64,000 nt of DNA from Nevskia soli DSM 19509 (GCF_000711955.1 NZ_JONR01000011.1:1-64000), one strand, 5' to 3'; positions 31,797 through 41,302 are shown, counted from the first letter of the stretch. The notes: generated by a model from the letters alone, not told the origin. Program-made: numbers and translations.

Positions 31797-34343
31797 TCAG
31801 AACTGGTACTTGAGGAAGAACTGCGCATAGTCGCGGTCGCTCATGGTGTTGTAGACGCCGCCGCCGAAGAACCAGGTATAGCCCAGGTTCAGCGACAGGC
31901 TGGATTCGTAGCGGATCTCCAGCATCAGGTCCACCTGCTTGCGGCCCGCGACGAAGTTGCCGCCCGGTCCGGGCGAGGTGCCCTGCACATCATGCGACCA
32001 GATCAGGGAGGGATGCAGGCCCACGCGGGGCAGCACGTTTTCGTAGCTGAACAGGCCGATCACGCGGTAGCCCCAGGAGAACGGATCCGGAAAGCCCCGC
32101 GGGTCCTGCTGGTGCGGATTGAAGCGGATGCCGTCCGCGCCCAGGCTGCACGAGGCGTTGGTGGAGCAGGCCTGGCGCGAGCCATCGGCGCCCGACCCGT
32201 CCGCGCCGGCGCTGGCGTGGTAGTACACGCCCGGCGCCTGGAACTGCAGCTGGTCCAGGGCCGGCATGTAGGGCACATAGGTCGCGCCCCATTCCGTCAC
32301 CAGGATGATCTGGTCGGCGCCGAAGGGGTTGTCGCTGGCGCCGAACACGCGCGTGCTGCCCAGGTTGAATTCATAGACCTGCTCGCGCTCGTAGCCGCGG
32401 ATGTAGCAGGCGATGCCGGGGTGGTAGTCGGCGTCCGCCATGCCCGTGGGGCAGCCTGGGTTGTCGCCGACGCGGCCGCCGCGGAACGGGATCACGAAGC
32501 TGGGAAAGGCGCGCGCCGAACCGGGCACATGGCCGATGCCGACGTTGACGATATCCGGAAACGCCGCATGCCCCGGAGCCGCGATGAAATCGCTGGAGCC
32601 GTAGTTCACCGTGCTGCCGTCCGCCGCGTAGCCGATGCCGATGTCGGCCAGCGCCGCCGAACCGCCGCAGTGCGTCGCCTCGTCGTGGCAGGCGGTGAGC
32701 GTGGGGCCGAACGCGCCGAAGGCCAGATCCGTCAGCGCCACCTGCAGGGGCAGGTTCGGGCGGTAGGCCACCTCGCCCTGGATCGAGTACGCGCCCACCG
32801 TGGTGTTGAAGCTCAGGCCGTAGAGCTGGATGTTGCGCGGGTACTCGAGCTGGAAGCGCGCGCTGTCCAGCGGTGCCGCGCTGTCGGTGGCGTACTGCGC
32901 CGGCTCGTTCGGGTGCAGCAGCGAATGCGCGAACGGGATGTCCGGACAGTCCAGCAGGAACGAGACGAGGTCGGTGGCGTCGTTGCCGCGGCTGTTGCCC
33001 GCCTTGCGCGCGCAGCTTGGGTTGGCGGCGTAGAAGCTGCCGATCGGCAGGCGCGAGTGGTAGTTCATGAAATACAGGCCCACGTCCAGCCCGTTGCCGA
33101 TGTCCTCGAAGTTGTGCTTGAGCGCAAGGCCGAACTGGCCGGCGGCGTTGGGCTTTGCGTCCGGCATGCGCCGCAGCGTCGAGGTGGTGTTGGACAGGCC
33201 CGCCAGCGGCGAGTCCAGCGGCGTGCCCTTGCGCGCGGGGTCCTCGGCCACCTCGCCGAAGTTGCCACTGGTGGTGTCGCCGATGTTGCCGGTGCCGATA
33301 TCCAGGTCCGAGAAATAGCTGCCCGGCGCGGCGATCTCCACGCCCTTCCATTCCAGCTGGTAGAAAGCCTCGATGTTGTAATCGTCCACCGGCTCGAAAC
33401 TCAGGTCCAGCATCGCCACCGGCGTGAACACCTCGTCGATCTGCCGGCCGACGCGGTTGTAGTTGTTGACGTCGATCGGGTTGGCCTGGTTGATGCTGTT
33501 GACCACCAGCGTGGTGCTCTCGCCCCAGCCCACCACCTGGCGTCCCAGCTTGATGGTCAAAGCCTTGTCGTTCCACAGCGGCAGCGCGCCGGTGACGTAG
33601 GCGTCCAGCCATTGCAGGTTGCTGCCGATCTGGCGCCCCTCCTCGCCGCCAGCGCGCCGGTTGCGGACCACGCCGCCGGGACCGTAGACGATGGTGGTGC
33701 CGTTCGGCCCCGGCTGGCCGTAGGGGCGCGCGTTGAGCAGCAGCCCGCCGATCTCGAAGGGGTTGGCGATCAGTGCCGTCGGATTGCCCAGGTCTTGCAA
33801 CAGATTCTGCACGGCACCGGCCGCCAGACCCGGCGTCTGCCGCCCGACCTGCAGGTAGTTGTCGGCGGTGATGCGGTCGGGATGGTATTCGGTGAAGTCC
33901 TGATTGACCGGGTCATTGAAGTACAACCAGCGCGTGAAGAACTTCAGGCCCTTCCACGACAGGGTCCAGTCCTGCGTGACCTTGGCCACCGCCGACACCA
34001 GGTCGCCCTTGTTGTAATTGAGGTCGCCGTCGTCGTCGTTGTTCGAGGGCGCGCCCGGCGCGGCGACGAGACGCTGCGCCGGAAACAGCTGCTTGCGGAA
34101 CAAGCCCTGGCAGGATTGGTAGGCGCCGTTCGGCCCGGAGCAGAGCTGCGGATCCAGGTTCGCCTTGCCGACCAGGTTCTGCGACTGGCTCTCCATGCGC
34201 ACCGCGCCGCCGGCCGTGACCGTCGTGTTCACCGCCGCCTCCAGATCGGCGCCGCCGAGCGGGAATTCCCAGCTGGCGGAGCGCGCCATGGCGGACGCCA
34301 GCAGCAGCGCGCCGCCGATGCAGACCAACCCCAAGCGTTTCAT
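31797..34343 (-). CDS. DUF1302-family outer membrane protein
   Basis: An 848-aa protein with a signal peptide (LGLVCIGGALLLASAMARSAS) and an outer-membrane beta-barrel-like body rich in aromatic/Gly strands, ending in a C-terminal aromatic (FFLKYQF), as barrel proteins do. Family traits include WEFPLGGADLEAAVNTTVTAGGAVRM near the mature start and ALTIKLGRQVVGWGESTTLVVNSINQANPID. DUF1302 proteins often accompany hydrocarbon, terpenoid or steroid catabolism and are thought to aid uptake of hydrophobic substrates. This is the last gene of the minus-strand catabolic block, fitting that role. GGGGAG precedes ATG 34343. Confidence 0.9.
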   Translation of the reverse strand: MKRLGLVCIGGALLLASAMARSASWEFPLGGADLEAAVNTTVTAGGAVRMESQSQNLVGKANLDPQLCSGPNGAYQSCQGLFRKQLFPAQRLVAAPGAPSNNDDDGDLNYNKGDLVSAVAKVTQDWTLSWKGLKFFTRWLYFNDPVNQDFTEYHPDRITADNYLQVGRQTPGLAAGAVQNLLQDLGNPTALIANPFEIGGLLLNARPYGQPGPNGTTIVYGPGGVVRNRRAGGEEGRQIGSNLQWLDAYVTGALPLWNDKALTIKLGRQVVGWGESTTLVVNSINQANPIDVNNYNRVGRQIDEVFTPVAMLDLSFEPVDDYNIEAFYQLEWKGVEIAAPGSYFSDLDIGTGNIGDTTSGNFGEVAEDPARKGTPLDSPLAGLSNTTSTLRRMPDAKPNAAGQFGLALKHNFEDIGNGLDVGLYFMNYHSRLPIGSFYAANPSCARKAGNSRGNDATDLVSFLLDCPDIPFAHSLLHPNEPAQYATDSAAPLDSARFQLEYPRNIQLYGLSFNTTVGAYSIQGEVAYRPNLPLQVALTDLAFGAFGPTLTACHDEATHCGGSAALADIGIGYAADGSTVNYGSSDFIAAPGHAAFPDIVNVGIGHVPGSARAFPSFVIPFRGGRVGDNPGCPTGMADADYHPGIACYIRGYEREQVYEFNLGSTRVFGASDNPFGADQIILVTEWGATYVPYMPALDQLQFQAPGVYYHASAGADGSGADGSRQACSTNASCSLGADGIRFNPHQQDPRGFPDPFSWGYRVIGLFSYENVLPRVGLHPSLIWSHDVQGTSPGPGGNFVAGRKQVDLMLEIRYESSLSLNLGYTWFFGGGVYNTMSDRDYAQFFLKYQF

Positions 34344-34458
34344 GTTCTCCCCTCGCCGTCGGACGCGGCCTTGGCCCGGCCGCGTGCCGGCCGTGACTGA
34401 CTGTTTCAACCGGGTGTGGAGACGGAGCGCCGCCGGCCCGGCCCGGCGGCGGCGACGT

Positions 34459-35412
34459 TCACGCCGCGTCGATCACCCGGTTGCGCTGCACGCCCAGGTC
34501 GATGGCGCCGTCCGGCGTGGCGATGCGCGACTCCACCAGGTCGCCGGCCTTGAGGTACTGGCTGCGCCCCGCCTGCACCTTCAGGAAGGCCTTCCACTTC
34601 ACCGCCTCCGGCAGCAGCGCCGCAAGGCGCTGCTTGCCCGGCGAAGGCACGCTCAGCGCGCAACCGGCCGGCGTGCCGGTGGAGAGCAGGTCGCCCACGT
34701 GCAGATCCTGCACGCCGGACAGCTCGCTCAGGGTCTCGGCCGGCCCGTAGACCAGGTTCGCGACCGAGTCCTGCTGGCGCACCGCGCCGTTCACCGTGAG
34801 CTTCAGTTGCAGCTCGCGCAGCCTGGCGAAGTCGCCTTTCTCCAGCAGGCACAGGTAGGGACCGACCGGGCCGAAGGTGCGGAAGCTCTTGCCCTTGTAG
34901 AACTGCATCTGGGGGATCTGCACGTCACGCGCCGAGTAGTCGTTGACGATCACCGCACCGGCGACGTATTCGTGCAGGTTGGCGTCGGTGACGGACTGGC
35001 GCGCGGCGATGTCACGCTTCAGCACCAGGCCCAGTTCGATCTCGTAGTCGAGGAAGCGGACTTCCCTGGGCCGCAGCAGCGCGGAGTCGGCCGGCACGAT
35101 GCAACTGGCCGCCTTGGTGAAGATCATGTTGAAGGTCTTCACGTCCGGGTCCATGCCGGACTCGATCATGTGCTGGCGGTAGTTCGCGCCCTGGCAGACG
35201 AACTGCTGGTTGCGCGTCACCGGCGACAGCCAGGCCACGTCCTTCTCGGCGATGCCCGGCCCGTCCAGGCGCGACAGCGCCTCGATGGGGTTCGACTGGA
35301 GGAAGGCGGCCGTGGTGGCGAAGGTGCCCGCCACCGGCGTGACGACGCCGTTGCGGACCACGCCCCACTGGGCGCGGCCCTGGTGCTCGAAATGCAGAAC
35401 GTTCAGCGACAT
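34459..35412 (-). CDS. Fumarylacetoacetate hydrolase-family enzyme
   Basis: A 317-aa FAH-fold enzyme. Metal ligands are in VRFLDYEIELGLVLKRD (Glu-x-Glu), followed by GAVIVNDYSARDVQ and FGPVGPYLC. GDLLSTGTPAG is the family's C-terminal hallmark. Members hydrolyse C-C bonds of dioxo acids or decarboxylate/hydrate ring-cleavage products. It follows the extradiol dioxygenase gene by 33 bases, so its likely substrate is that enzyme's product or a later one. Confidence 0.93.
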   Translation of the reverse strand: MSLNVLHFEHQGRAQWGVVRNGVVTPVAGTFATTAAFLQSNPIEALSRLDGPGIAEKDVAWLSPVTRNQQFVCQGANYRQHMIESGMDPDVKTFNMIFTKAASCIVPADSALLRPREVRFLDYEIELGLVLKRDIAARQSVTDANLHEYVAGAVIVNDYSARDVQIPQMQFYKGKSFRTFGPVGPYLCLLEKGDFARLRELQLKLTVNGAVRQQDSVANLVYGPAETLSELSGVQDLHVGDLLSTGTPAGCALSVPSPGKQRLAALLPEAVKWKAFLKVQAGRSQYLKAGDLVESRIATPDGAIDLGVQRNRVIDAA

Positions 35413-35445
35413 GATGTGTTCCCGTTGCCGATCAAGAGATGAAAG

Positions 35446-36528
35446 TCAGCCGAAGATCCTGGCCAGGGTGAGCAGCTTGCGCAGGCTCAGGTCCGGACTG
35501 CGGCGCAGGTTGCGCAACAGCAGCGCGAGATTGGCCGGCCCGAGCCTGGGCTTGGTGAAACTGCGCGGCATGGGCGCCCCCCATTGCGCCATCGCATCAC
35601 GGCTGACGGCATGGATGCCGGTGGGCGCGTCGGCGGTGAACAGGTCGCCGTCGCAGTAATGCTCGTGCTTGTCGCCCCAGGGGTCCTGCCAGTAGTCGAA
35701 GATCTGGCTGCCGAGGATGTGGCGGCCGATGCCCCAGGCGTGCTTCCAGCCCCGTTCCCGCAGCAGGCGCTGGCCCATGCCCACCGCGTCGGCATCCACC
35801 ACCTCGTAAGCGCTGTGGCTGTACATCGCGGCGAAGCCCTGCGCCAGCGCCAGCGTATGGTGATCGGCCGGCGCATCGCCCAGGTCCAGGCGCATGAAGG
35901 CCACCGCCGGCGAGCCGTCGGGCAGCACCTGCACATCGCTGGGGATGAAGCCGAAGTGGCGCGTGTACCAGGCGCAGGTGGCCTGGTAGTCGGCCAGCTC
36001 CAGCACCACGTGGCCGAGGCGGACCACGTCCGGCGGCGCAAGCGGCGGGCGCTGCGTCTGGTTGACGCGCGGCGTGGTGTCGGCGCTGTTGAGCGGCAGC
36101 GCCGCGCGCCGCGGCAGAGCGGCCACCGGCTCGCGGCCGCTGACCGCATGGACCACGAAGCCGGAAGGATCGCGCAGTTCCACGCGGTGGCCGCCGCCCG
36201 GACAGGTCACCGCCTGCACCGGCGAGGCGCCCGGCAGGCGCGACAGCGCTTCCAGGTCGGCGAGACGATCCACCTGCAAGCCCAGCCCGACGAAACGCGC
36301 GGCCGGCGCCTTGCGCACGACGTAGCAGAACGGCGCGCTGCCGGTGCCGCGCAGGAACAACAGGTCGCCGTCGTGCGCTACCGGGTGCAGGCCGAAATCG
36401 CGCAGGAAGCGCTCTGCCTGTTCGAGATCGGGCCGGTCGAAGATCAGATAGGCCAGCGCCGACGCCCGGGTGGTCGGGGCCGGGTGGCGTGCGGGTTGTG
36501 GCGTGCTGAGCTGCATGGTGTTCCTCAT
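35446..36528 (-). CDS. VOC-superfamily extradiol ring-cleavage dioxygenase, copy 1
   Basis: A 360-aa two-domain type I extradiol dioxygenase. The C-terminal half carries the Fe(II) ligands: His in VRLGHVVLELADY, His in ADHHTLALAQG, and Glu in DPWGDKHEHYCDGD. It opens the ring of a catechol next to the hydroxyls. ATG 36528 overlaps the hydroxylase stop (ATGA), so hydroxylation and ring cleavage are translationally coupled; ATG 36516 is an alternative start. The C-terminal extension SLRKLLTLARIFG is unusual. Substrate unknown. Confidence 0.9.
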   Translation of the reverse strand: MRNTMQLSTPQPARHPAPTTRASALAYLIFDRPDLEQAERFLRDFGLHPVAHDGDLLFLRGTGSAPFCYVVRKAPAARFVGLGLQVDRLADLEALSRLPGASPVQAVTCPGGGHRVELRDPSGFVVHAVSGREPVAALPRRAALPLNSADTTPRVNQTQRPPLAPPDVVRLGHVVLELADYQATCAWYTRHFGFIPSDVQVLPDGSPAVAFMRLDLGDAPADHHTLALAQGFAAMYSHSAYEVVDADAVGMGQRLLRERGWKHAWGIGRHILGSQIFDYWQDPWGDKHEHYCDGDLFTADAPTGIHAVSRDAMAQWGAPMPRSFTKPRLGPANLALLLRNLRRSPDLSLRKLLTLARIFG

Positions 36529-38213
36529 GCGGCGCGTGCGGCCGCGTGGACGGGGACCGCCTGATCTTTGGCCGGGTCTGCAGCCGGCGCGCCGAGCAGG
36601 GCCAGGCTTTCGCGCACCAGGCGCCCGGCCTCCGCCGCCGGGCCCTCGTGCAGCACGGTGCGGTCGGGCCGCACCACGGCGGCCCAGCCGAAGGGAACCA
36701 CCGCCGGCAGGAAGCTGCCTTGCAGGTCTTCCCAATGCGCCGTGCCCGACAGGTGCAGGCGCTGCCCGCAATGCGTGATGCGCACGATCTCTCCGCCGGC
36801 GGCGGCGAAGGCGCGCGCGCAATCCGGGTCGAGCGCCGCGCCGGCATCGAGGCCGAAGCCGATCAGGGTGAGCGCGGCGCCGAGCACCTCGTCGCTGAGC
36901 CGGATCCCGCCGCCGGCGCCGCGCAGCAAGCCCTGCGGCAGCAACCCGCCGCGCACCAGGCGGCTGCGCGAGCGCCCCCGCACGAACAAGCCGCGCGCGA
37001 AAATGTTCTTGGGCTTGATGCCCAGTTCATCGAAGCGCGCGCGCATGCCGGGGACCAACCGCAGCAGGCGCAGCAGGCCGTGGGTCAGCACCGCGACGGC
37101 GGCGCTGCGCGGCATCACCAGCCGGCCCATCAGCTTGGCCAGGGCGATCATCGCCCTGGCATGCGGGCGCCGCTCCTGGTCGTAACTGTCGAGGATGCGC
37201 GGCGCGGCCCGGCCGCGCACCACCCAGGCCAGCTTCCAGCACAGGTTCGCCGCATCGCGCAGGCCGGCCACCAGGCCCTGCCCCACGAAGGGCGGCGTGA
37301 TGTGGGCGGCGTCGCCGGCCAGGAACACATGGCCCTTGCCGAAGGTCCGCGCAACGCGCGCATGGAAGCGGTACACCGCCTTGCGCTCGATGTTCATCTG
37401 CTCCGGCGCGCCCCAGGGCGCGAGCAGTTCGCGGATGCGCGCCTCGCCTTCCATCTCCTGCCGCGTCTCGCCGGGCCGCAGCATGAATTCCCAGCGCTCG
37501 CGGCCGCCCGGCGCGCACATGTGCGGCGTGGGCCGGCGGTGATCGCAGATGAACTCGACATGGTCGATCGGTTGCGGCACCTCGAGCGCATCGACGATCA
37601 GCCAGTCCTCGCCATAGGTCTCGCCTTCGAACTGCTCGCCGATCAGCTGGCGCACCAGCGAGCCGGCGCCATCGGCGCCCACCAGGTAGCGCGCCTTCAC
37701 CACGGCGCTGCGGCCCTCGCCCAGGTCCAGCGAAGCGACGACGCCGCCCGCCTCTTCGCGGAAGCCGGTCAGGCTCGCGCCGAGCAGGGTCCGCACCTCG
37801 GCGTAACACACCATACGCCGGCGCAACGCGCGCTCCAGGTCCGGCTGGTAGAAGGTGACCAGCTTGGGATGGCCGTCGATGCTGCCCAGGGTATTGACCC
37901 GCCCGAACTCGCCGAGCCAGGGCGAACGCATGCGCACGAACGGAATGGCGATGCGCTCGAAATCGTTCTCCTCCAGGCCGGCGAGCTGGAGGATGCGCAG
38001 CGCCTCGTTGTCCAGGGCGATCGCGCGCGGCGCGGTGAGAAGCTCGCGCGCCTTGTCCACCACCAGGGTGCGCACGCCGTAGCGCCCCAGCAGGTTGGCG
38101 ATGGCGGCGCCGACCGGCCCGTAGCCGACCACCAGCACCTCGACCTCCGCCAGGGTTTCGGCCGGCCGGGCCGTCGCGGCCGCGCGTGAGTCTGCGCTCG
38201 AATGGGTCTCCAC
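36525..38213 (-). CDS. FAD-dependent aromatic hydroxylase (MhpA-like), copy 1
   Basis: A 562-aa group A flavoprotein monooxygenase. FAD-binding GYGPVGAAIANLLG at about residues 30-43, DG motif YLVGADGAGSLVRQ, and GD motif GHVFLAGDAAHITPPFVGQGL, which is strongly MhpA/PheA-like. A C-terminal thioredoxin-like domain follows. It hydroxylates a phenolic ring using NAD(P)H and O2. GTG 38213, preceded by GGAG, is chosen; an upstream ATG at 38279 would begin inside the operator region. First gene of the minus-strand operon, divergent from a TetR gene. Confidence 0.92.
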   Translation of the reverse strand: METHSSADSRAAATARPAETLAEVEVLVVGYGPVGAAIANLLGRYGVRTLVVDKARELLTAPRAIALDNEALRILQLAGLEENDFERIAIPFVRMRSPWLGEFGRVNTLGSIDGHPKLVTFYQPDLERALRRRMVCYAEVRTLLGASLTGFREEAGGVVASLDLGEGRSAVVKARYLVGADGAGSLVRQLIGEQFEGETYGEDWLIVDALEVPQPIDHVEFICDHRRPTPHMCAPGGRERWEFMLRPGETRQEMEGEARIRELLAPWGAPEQMNIERKAVYRFHARVARTFGKGHVFLAGDAAHITPPFVGQGLVAGLRDAANLCWKLAWVVRGRAAPRILDSYDQERRPHARAMIALAKLMGRLVMPRSAAVAVLTHGLLRLLRLVPGMRARFDELGIKPKNIFARGLFVRGRSRSRLVRGGLLPQGLLRGAGGGIRLSDEVLGAALTLIGFGLDAGAALDPDCARAFAAAGGEIVRITHCGQRLHLSGTAHWEDLQGSFLPAVVPFGWAAVVRPDRTVLHEGPAAEAGRLVRESLALLGAPAADPAKDQAVPVHAAARAA

Positions 38214-38265
38214 CTGCTCTCCGTGGTCCGGCCGGGCCGGATAGCTTGCTTTGGTGATATTAAAT

Positions 38266-38293
38266 TCATAAATGATCATTTTGTCAATTATGA
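38266..38293. promoter_or_regulatory. TetR operator region between hydroxylase and TetR genes
   Basis: TCATAA (38266-38271) and TTATGA (38288-38293) form an inverted repeat spanning an inner perfect palindrome AATGATCATT (38271-38280). The DNA is markedly AT-rich and lies between the divergent genes starting at 38213 and 38337. Confidence 0.7.
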
Positions 38294-38336
38294 TATTTCG
38301 GCCTATACTCGCCCCATCTCCACCCCGCGCCACGCC

Positions 38337-39062
38337 ATGCCCAAGCCCACCCCGAAACGCGCCGCCGCCAAAGCTCCCGCCACCGCGGCCGCCGAACGCG
38401 AGCCGCGCGGCGCCCGCCGCAAGCGCGAGACGCGGGCGCGCCTGCTGGAAGCAGCGCTGCGCCTGATGGCGCGCAAAGGCATGGAAGGCGTGGCGATCAA
38501 CGAGATCACCGAAGCCGCCGACGTCGGCTTCGGCTCCTTCTACAACCACTTCGAGTCCAAGGAAGCGATCTACGAGGCCTTGATGGACCAGGTCTTCGAG
38601 GACTTCGGCGACGCCCTCGACATCCTGGTGCGCGACATCGCCGACGTGGCGGAAGTGATCGCGATCTGCGTGCGCCACACCCTGCTGCGCGCCCGGCGCG
38701 AACCGATCTGGGGACAGTTCCTGATCCGCGAGGGCTTTTCCGCGCGGGTGCTGGAGCGCGGCCTGGGCCAGCGCCTGCTGCGCGACATCCAGAAAGGCAT
38801 TGCCGCCAGGCGCTTCACCACCAAGGATCCGCTGATGAGCTTCGTCGCGGTGGGCGGAACCGTGCTGGCGGCGATCTCGGCCGAACTCCAGTTCGGCTCC
38901 GCTCAGGGCCCGCAAGCGGCAATGCTGGCAGCGCTGGGAGTCAGCGGCGAGGGTCTGGCCGGACGCGCCGCCGCTGCGATCCTCCAGACCCTGGGCCTGG
39001 CGCCGAAAGAAGCGGAGGCAATCGCCCGCCGTCCCCTGCCGGTGGTGGAAGCCGGCGGCTGA
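38337..39062 (+). CDS. TetR-family regulator of the minus-strand aromatic operon
   Basis: A 241-aa regulator. A basic, Ala/Pro-rich arm (about 30 residues) precedes the HTH (TRARLLEAALRLMARKGMEGVAINEITEAADVGFGSFYNHFESKEAIYEALM, about 32-82). The operator candidates at 38266-38293 lie just upstream, between it and the hydroxylase operon, so it is the likely local repressor, with a pathway substrate or product as ligand. Confidence 0.92.
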   Translation: MPKPTPKRAAAKAPATAAAEREPRGARRKRETRARLLEAALRLMARKGMEGVAINEITEAADVGFGSFYNHFESKEAIYEALMDQVFEDFGDALDILVRDIADVAEVIAICVRHTLLRARREPIWGQFLIREGFSARVLERGLGQRLLRDIQKGIAARRFTTKDPLMSFVAVGGTVLAAISAELQFGSAQGPQAAMLAALGVSGEGLAGRAAAAILQTLGLAPKEAEAIARRPLPVVEAGG

Positions 39063-39262
39063 GCCTTCCCGGCGGCGGCTGCCGTGCCGCCGGCATGCGC
39101 CAGCATCCACCGGATGCACGGAGCGCGCAGGCGGATACCCGCATACCGCATCTGGTCGCCGCCCGCTTCGTCTCGAAAGTGAATTCCGCCAGGAAGGCGA
39201 CCGGACCCCCATCAACCGTATCGATGGCTTCATTCCCTTGATGAATTGATTTTTTTATCTAT

Positions 39263-39280
39263 ATTGATAAAACTATCAAT
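39263..39280. promoter_or_regulatory. Operator palindrome upstream of the PhyH-type oxygenase
   Basis: ATTGATA-AAAC-TATCAAT is a perfect inverted repeat of 18 bp within AT-rich DNA, 63 bases before ATG 39344. It differs from the operators at 38266 and 41129, so it may respond to a third factor or to one of the two TetR proteins. Confidence 0.65.
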
Positions 39281-39343
39281 CTAATGCGATAGTGGACAGG
39301 GACGCGAGGGGCGCCCCGCGCAATCGAACAATGGAGGAGACCC

Positions 39344-40306
39344 ATGGCATACGCCGTTTCACCCGCCCGCCGCCTGACGGAAGCGGAAATCGGGGAATAC
39401 CGCAGCGCCGGCGTGGTGATGATCCGCAACGCGATCGAGCCGAGCTGGCTGCAGCTCATCGAAGCCGGGGTCGAGAAGGCCCGCGGCGCCATGTCCCTGC
39501 AGGGGCGCTTCATGTCGCGCAAGACGCGCGGCTACCAGATGGACACCTTCCTGTGGAAGCACGTCGACGAGTTGCGCGACGCGATCTACTACGGACCCTT
39601 CGCGCACTGGGCGCAACAGCTCATGGGCTCGAACCAGGTGCGCTTCTTCTACGACCAGATGTTCGTCAAGGAACCGGGCACCGACGCACCGACACCCTGG
39701 CACCAGGACCTGTCTTTCTGGCCGATCCGCGGCGAGCAGATCACCTCGTTCTGGATCCCGCTGGACCCGGTGACGCGCGAGAGCAGCGGGCTCATGTACG
39801 TGCGCGGCTCGCACCTGTGGCCGCAGCGCTTCAAGGCGATTTCACCGGACTACGTGGCCGCGATCATCGACGAGAAGATGGACGACATCCCGGACATCAA
39901 CGCCAATCCCGGCCAGTACGAACTGCTCGACTGGGAGATGCAGCCGGGCGACATCCTGATGTTCCATCCGCTGACCCTGCACGGCAGCCACGGCAACCGC
40001 CACCGCACGCGCAGCCGCCGCGCCCTGGCGCTGCGCTGGACCGGCGACGATGTGGTGTGGGCGCCCTCGCCCAAGCGCATGCCGGTGCACTTCCGCCACG
40101 ATTCGGTGGCCGGCGGCGGCCTCGCGGGCGCGGCCTTCCCGCGCATCCTGCCCTCCCCCATCGAAGCCGAGCGCGCGGCGCGGCGCGCGCCGGAACGGCC
40201 CAGCGGCGCGCAGCTGGCGGCCTCGGCCTGGAACAACTTCCAGGCGACGCTGCGCCTCAGGATGAAACACGGGAGCGCCGCGCCGCTGCGGCAGACCTGG
40301 AGCTAG
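39344..40306 (+). CDS. Phytanoyl-CoA dioxygenase (PhyH)-family oxygenase
   Basis: A 320-aa Fe(II)/2-oxoglutarate dioxygenase. Metal ligands are His120 and Asp122 in WHQDLSFWP and the distal histidine in FHPLTLHGSHGN (about 213), with basic residues for 2-oxoglutarate after it (RHRTRSRRAL). DYVAAIIDEKMDDIPDIN is a helical insert. It hydroxylates an aliphatic carbon of an unknown substrate. GGAGGAGA precedes ATG 39344. Its place between two aromatic operons suggests side-chain oxidation of the same compound. Confidence 0.9.
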   Translation: MAYAVSPARRLTEAEIGEYRSAGVVMIRNAIEPSWLQLIEAGVEKARGAMSLQGRFMSRKTRGYQMDTFLWKHVDELRDAIYYGPFAHWAQQLMGSNQVRFFYDQMFVKEPGTDAPTPWHQDLSFWPIRGEQITSFWIPLDPVTRESSGLMYVRGSHLWPQRFKAISPDYVAAIIDEKMDDIPDINANPGQYELLDWEMQPGDILMFHPLTLHGSHGNRHRTRSRRALALRWTGDDVVWAPSPKRMPVHFRHDSVAGGGLAGAAFPRILPSPIEAERAARRAPERPSGAQLAASAWNNFQATLRLRMKHGSAAPLRQTWS

Positions 40307-40325
40307 TCCCGGCGCGGTCCGCCGC

Positions 40326-40940
40326 TCAAGCCAGCTCCGCCAGTGGCGGCAACTCGGCCGTGGCGAGGCGCCGCGCCTCATCCGGCGCGACCCCGAGGCC
40401 GCGCAGTACCAGCTCGGTCGCATCCGTTCCCGCGTCGCGCCAGGTGCGCAGCCCCTCCAGCACCAGCAGGATCGCCGAAAGCGTGGTGCCGGCGATGAGA
40501 CCCACCGCGCCGTGCACCTGGTCCGGCCGTATCGTGTAGCGGCGCTGCTCGAAGCCGAGGGCGACGTCCTGCACCACTGGCCCTTTCCAGAACGCCACCA
40601 AGGATTCGCTGCGGAAGGAGAAGTGCGTCAGGAAGCGGCCCCAGTGCGGCTCCTCGTGCGCGCGGCGCACGTAGAGGCGGATGCCGATGGCGAGCCGCTG
40701 CGCGGAATCCTCGATCCCCCCATAGCTGCTGACCACGCGGCGGTTCATTTCGTCCGCCAGTTGCGAGGCCACGCTCTCGAACAGGTGATCGGTCGAATCG
40801 AGGTTGTTGTAGATCGTGCCGCGGGCAACGCCGGCGGCTTCCGCCAGGTCGCTGACGCTGACCTCGGAAGTCCCCTTCTCAGCGAACAGGCGCAGCGCGG
40901 CCTGATGGATACGCCGCTGCGCCGCCGACATGCTTGCCAT
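40326..40940 (-). CDS. TetR-family regulator of the plus-strand meta-cleavage operon
   Basis: A 204-aa regulator. HTH near residues 5-52: RRIHQAALRLFAEKGTSEVSVSDLAEAAGVARGTIYNNLDSTDHLFESV. ATG 40940 follows a GAGGAC ribosome site; longer starts at 41012 or 41072 add unlike sequence. Divergent from the mhp-type operon, with the 20-bp palindrome at 41129-41148 between them, it is the probable repressor. It is convergent with the PhyH gene, 19 bases apart. Confidence 0.9.
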   Translation of the reverse strand: MASMSAAQRRIHQAALRLFAEKGTSEVSVSDLAEAAGVARGTIYNNLDSTDHLFESVASQLADEMNRRVVSSYGGIEDSAQRLAIGIRLYVRRAHEEPHWGRFLTHFSFRSESLVAFWKGPVVQDVALGFEQRRYTIRPDQVHGAVGLIAGTTLSAILLVLEGLRTWRDAGTDATELVLRGLGVAPDEARRLATAELPPLAELA

Positions 40941-41128
40941 CGAGCGATCGTCCTCGGGAAATGCGTGGATTGGACGGGATTGTCCAATATTCGACGCTCT
41001 GCGCGCAGTCATCGGCCATTTCCCCTCCCGGACCGATTCCGCATCAAGCCGCCGATCCGCCTTCACCGCCATAAATCCCTGCCGGATTCGAGAGTTACGC
41101 CCAGATTATAGAACACATATTGCTTTAT

Positions 41129-41148
41129 TTGAACATTAATGTTCAAAA
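41129..41148. promoter_or_regulatory. 20-bp perfect palindrome, operator of the meta-cleavage operon
   Basis: TTTGAACATTAATGTTCAAA is perfect over 20 bp and flanked by more GAACA/TGTTC half-sites (AGAACA near 41111, TGTTCA near 41161). It lies in strongly AT-rich DNA between the divergent TetR gene and the hydrolase gene. Confidence 0.8.
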
Positions 41149-41281
41149 TAGACTAAATATGTTCATAAAGCTTGCGCCATGAAGGCGGGCACGCCGGAGG
41201 AGACCAGGCGCTCAACCCCACCGTCGCGCCGCGAAATGCAGCACTTCATGGTCGTGGGGCGTGCCATGCCCGCCTGAAGCC

Positions 41282-41302
41282 CCCAGCCAAGGCTGGGTTT
41301 AT
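41282..41302 (+). terminator. Hairpin plus T-stretch in the leader of the meta-cleavage operon
   Basis: CCCAGC and GCTGGG pair around CAAG, followed by TTTAT. This resembles a small intrinsic terminator 26 bases before the GTG of the first gene. Upstream, 41176-41275 has a longer imperfect inverted repeat (GGCGGGCACGCC and GGCGTGCCATGCCCGCC). The leader could attenuate transcription; this is inference from structure. Confidence 0.45.

Noticed and set aside
31557..34400. 947-codon plus-strand frame opposite the DUF1302 gene
   Set aside because: Antisense shadow. The minus-strand product has a signal peptide, barrel features and a ribosome site, while this one is Arg/Val/Gly low complexity.
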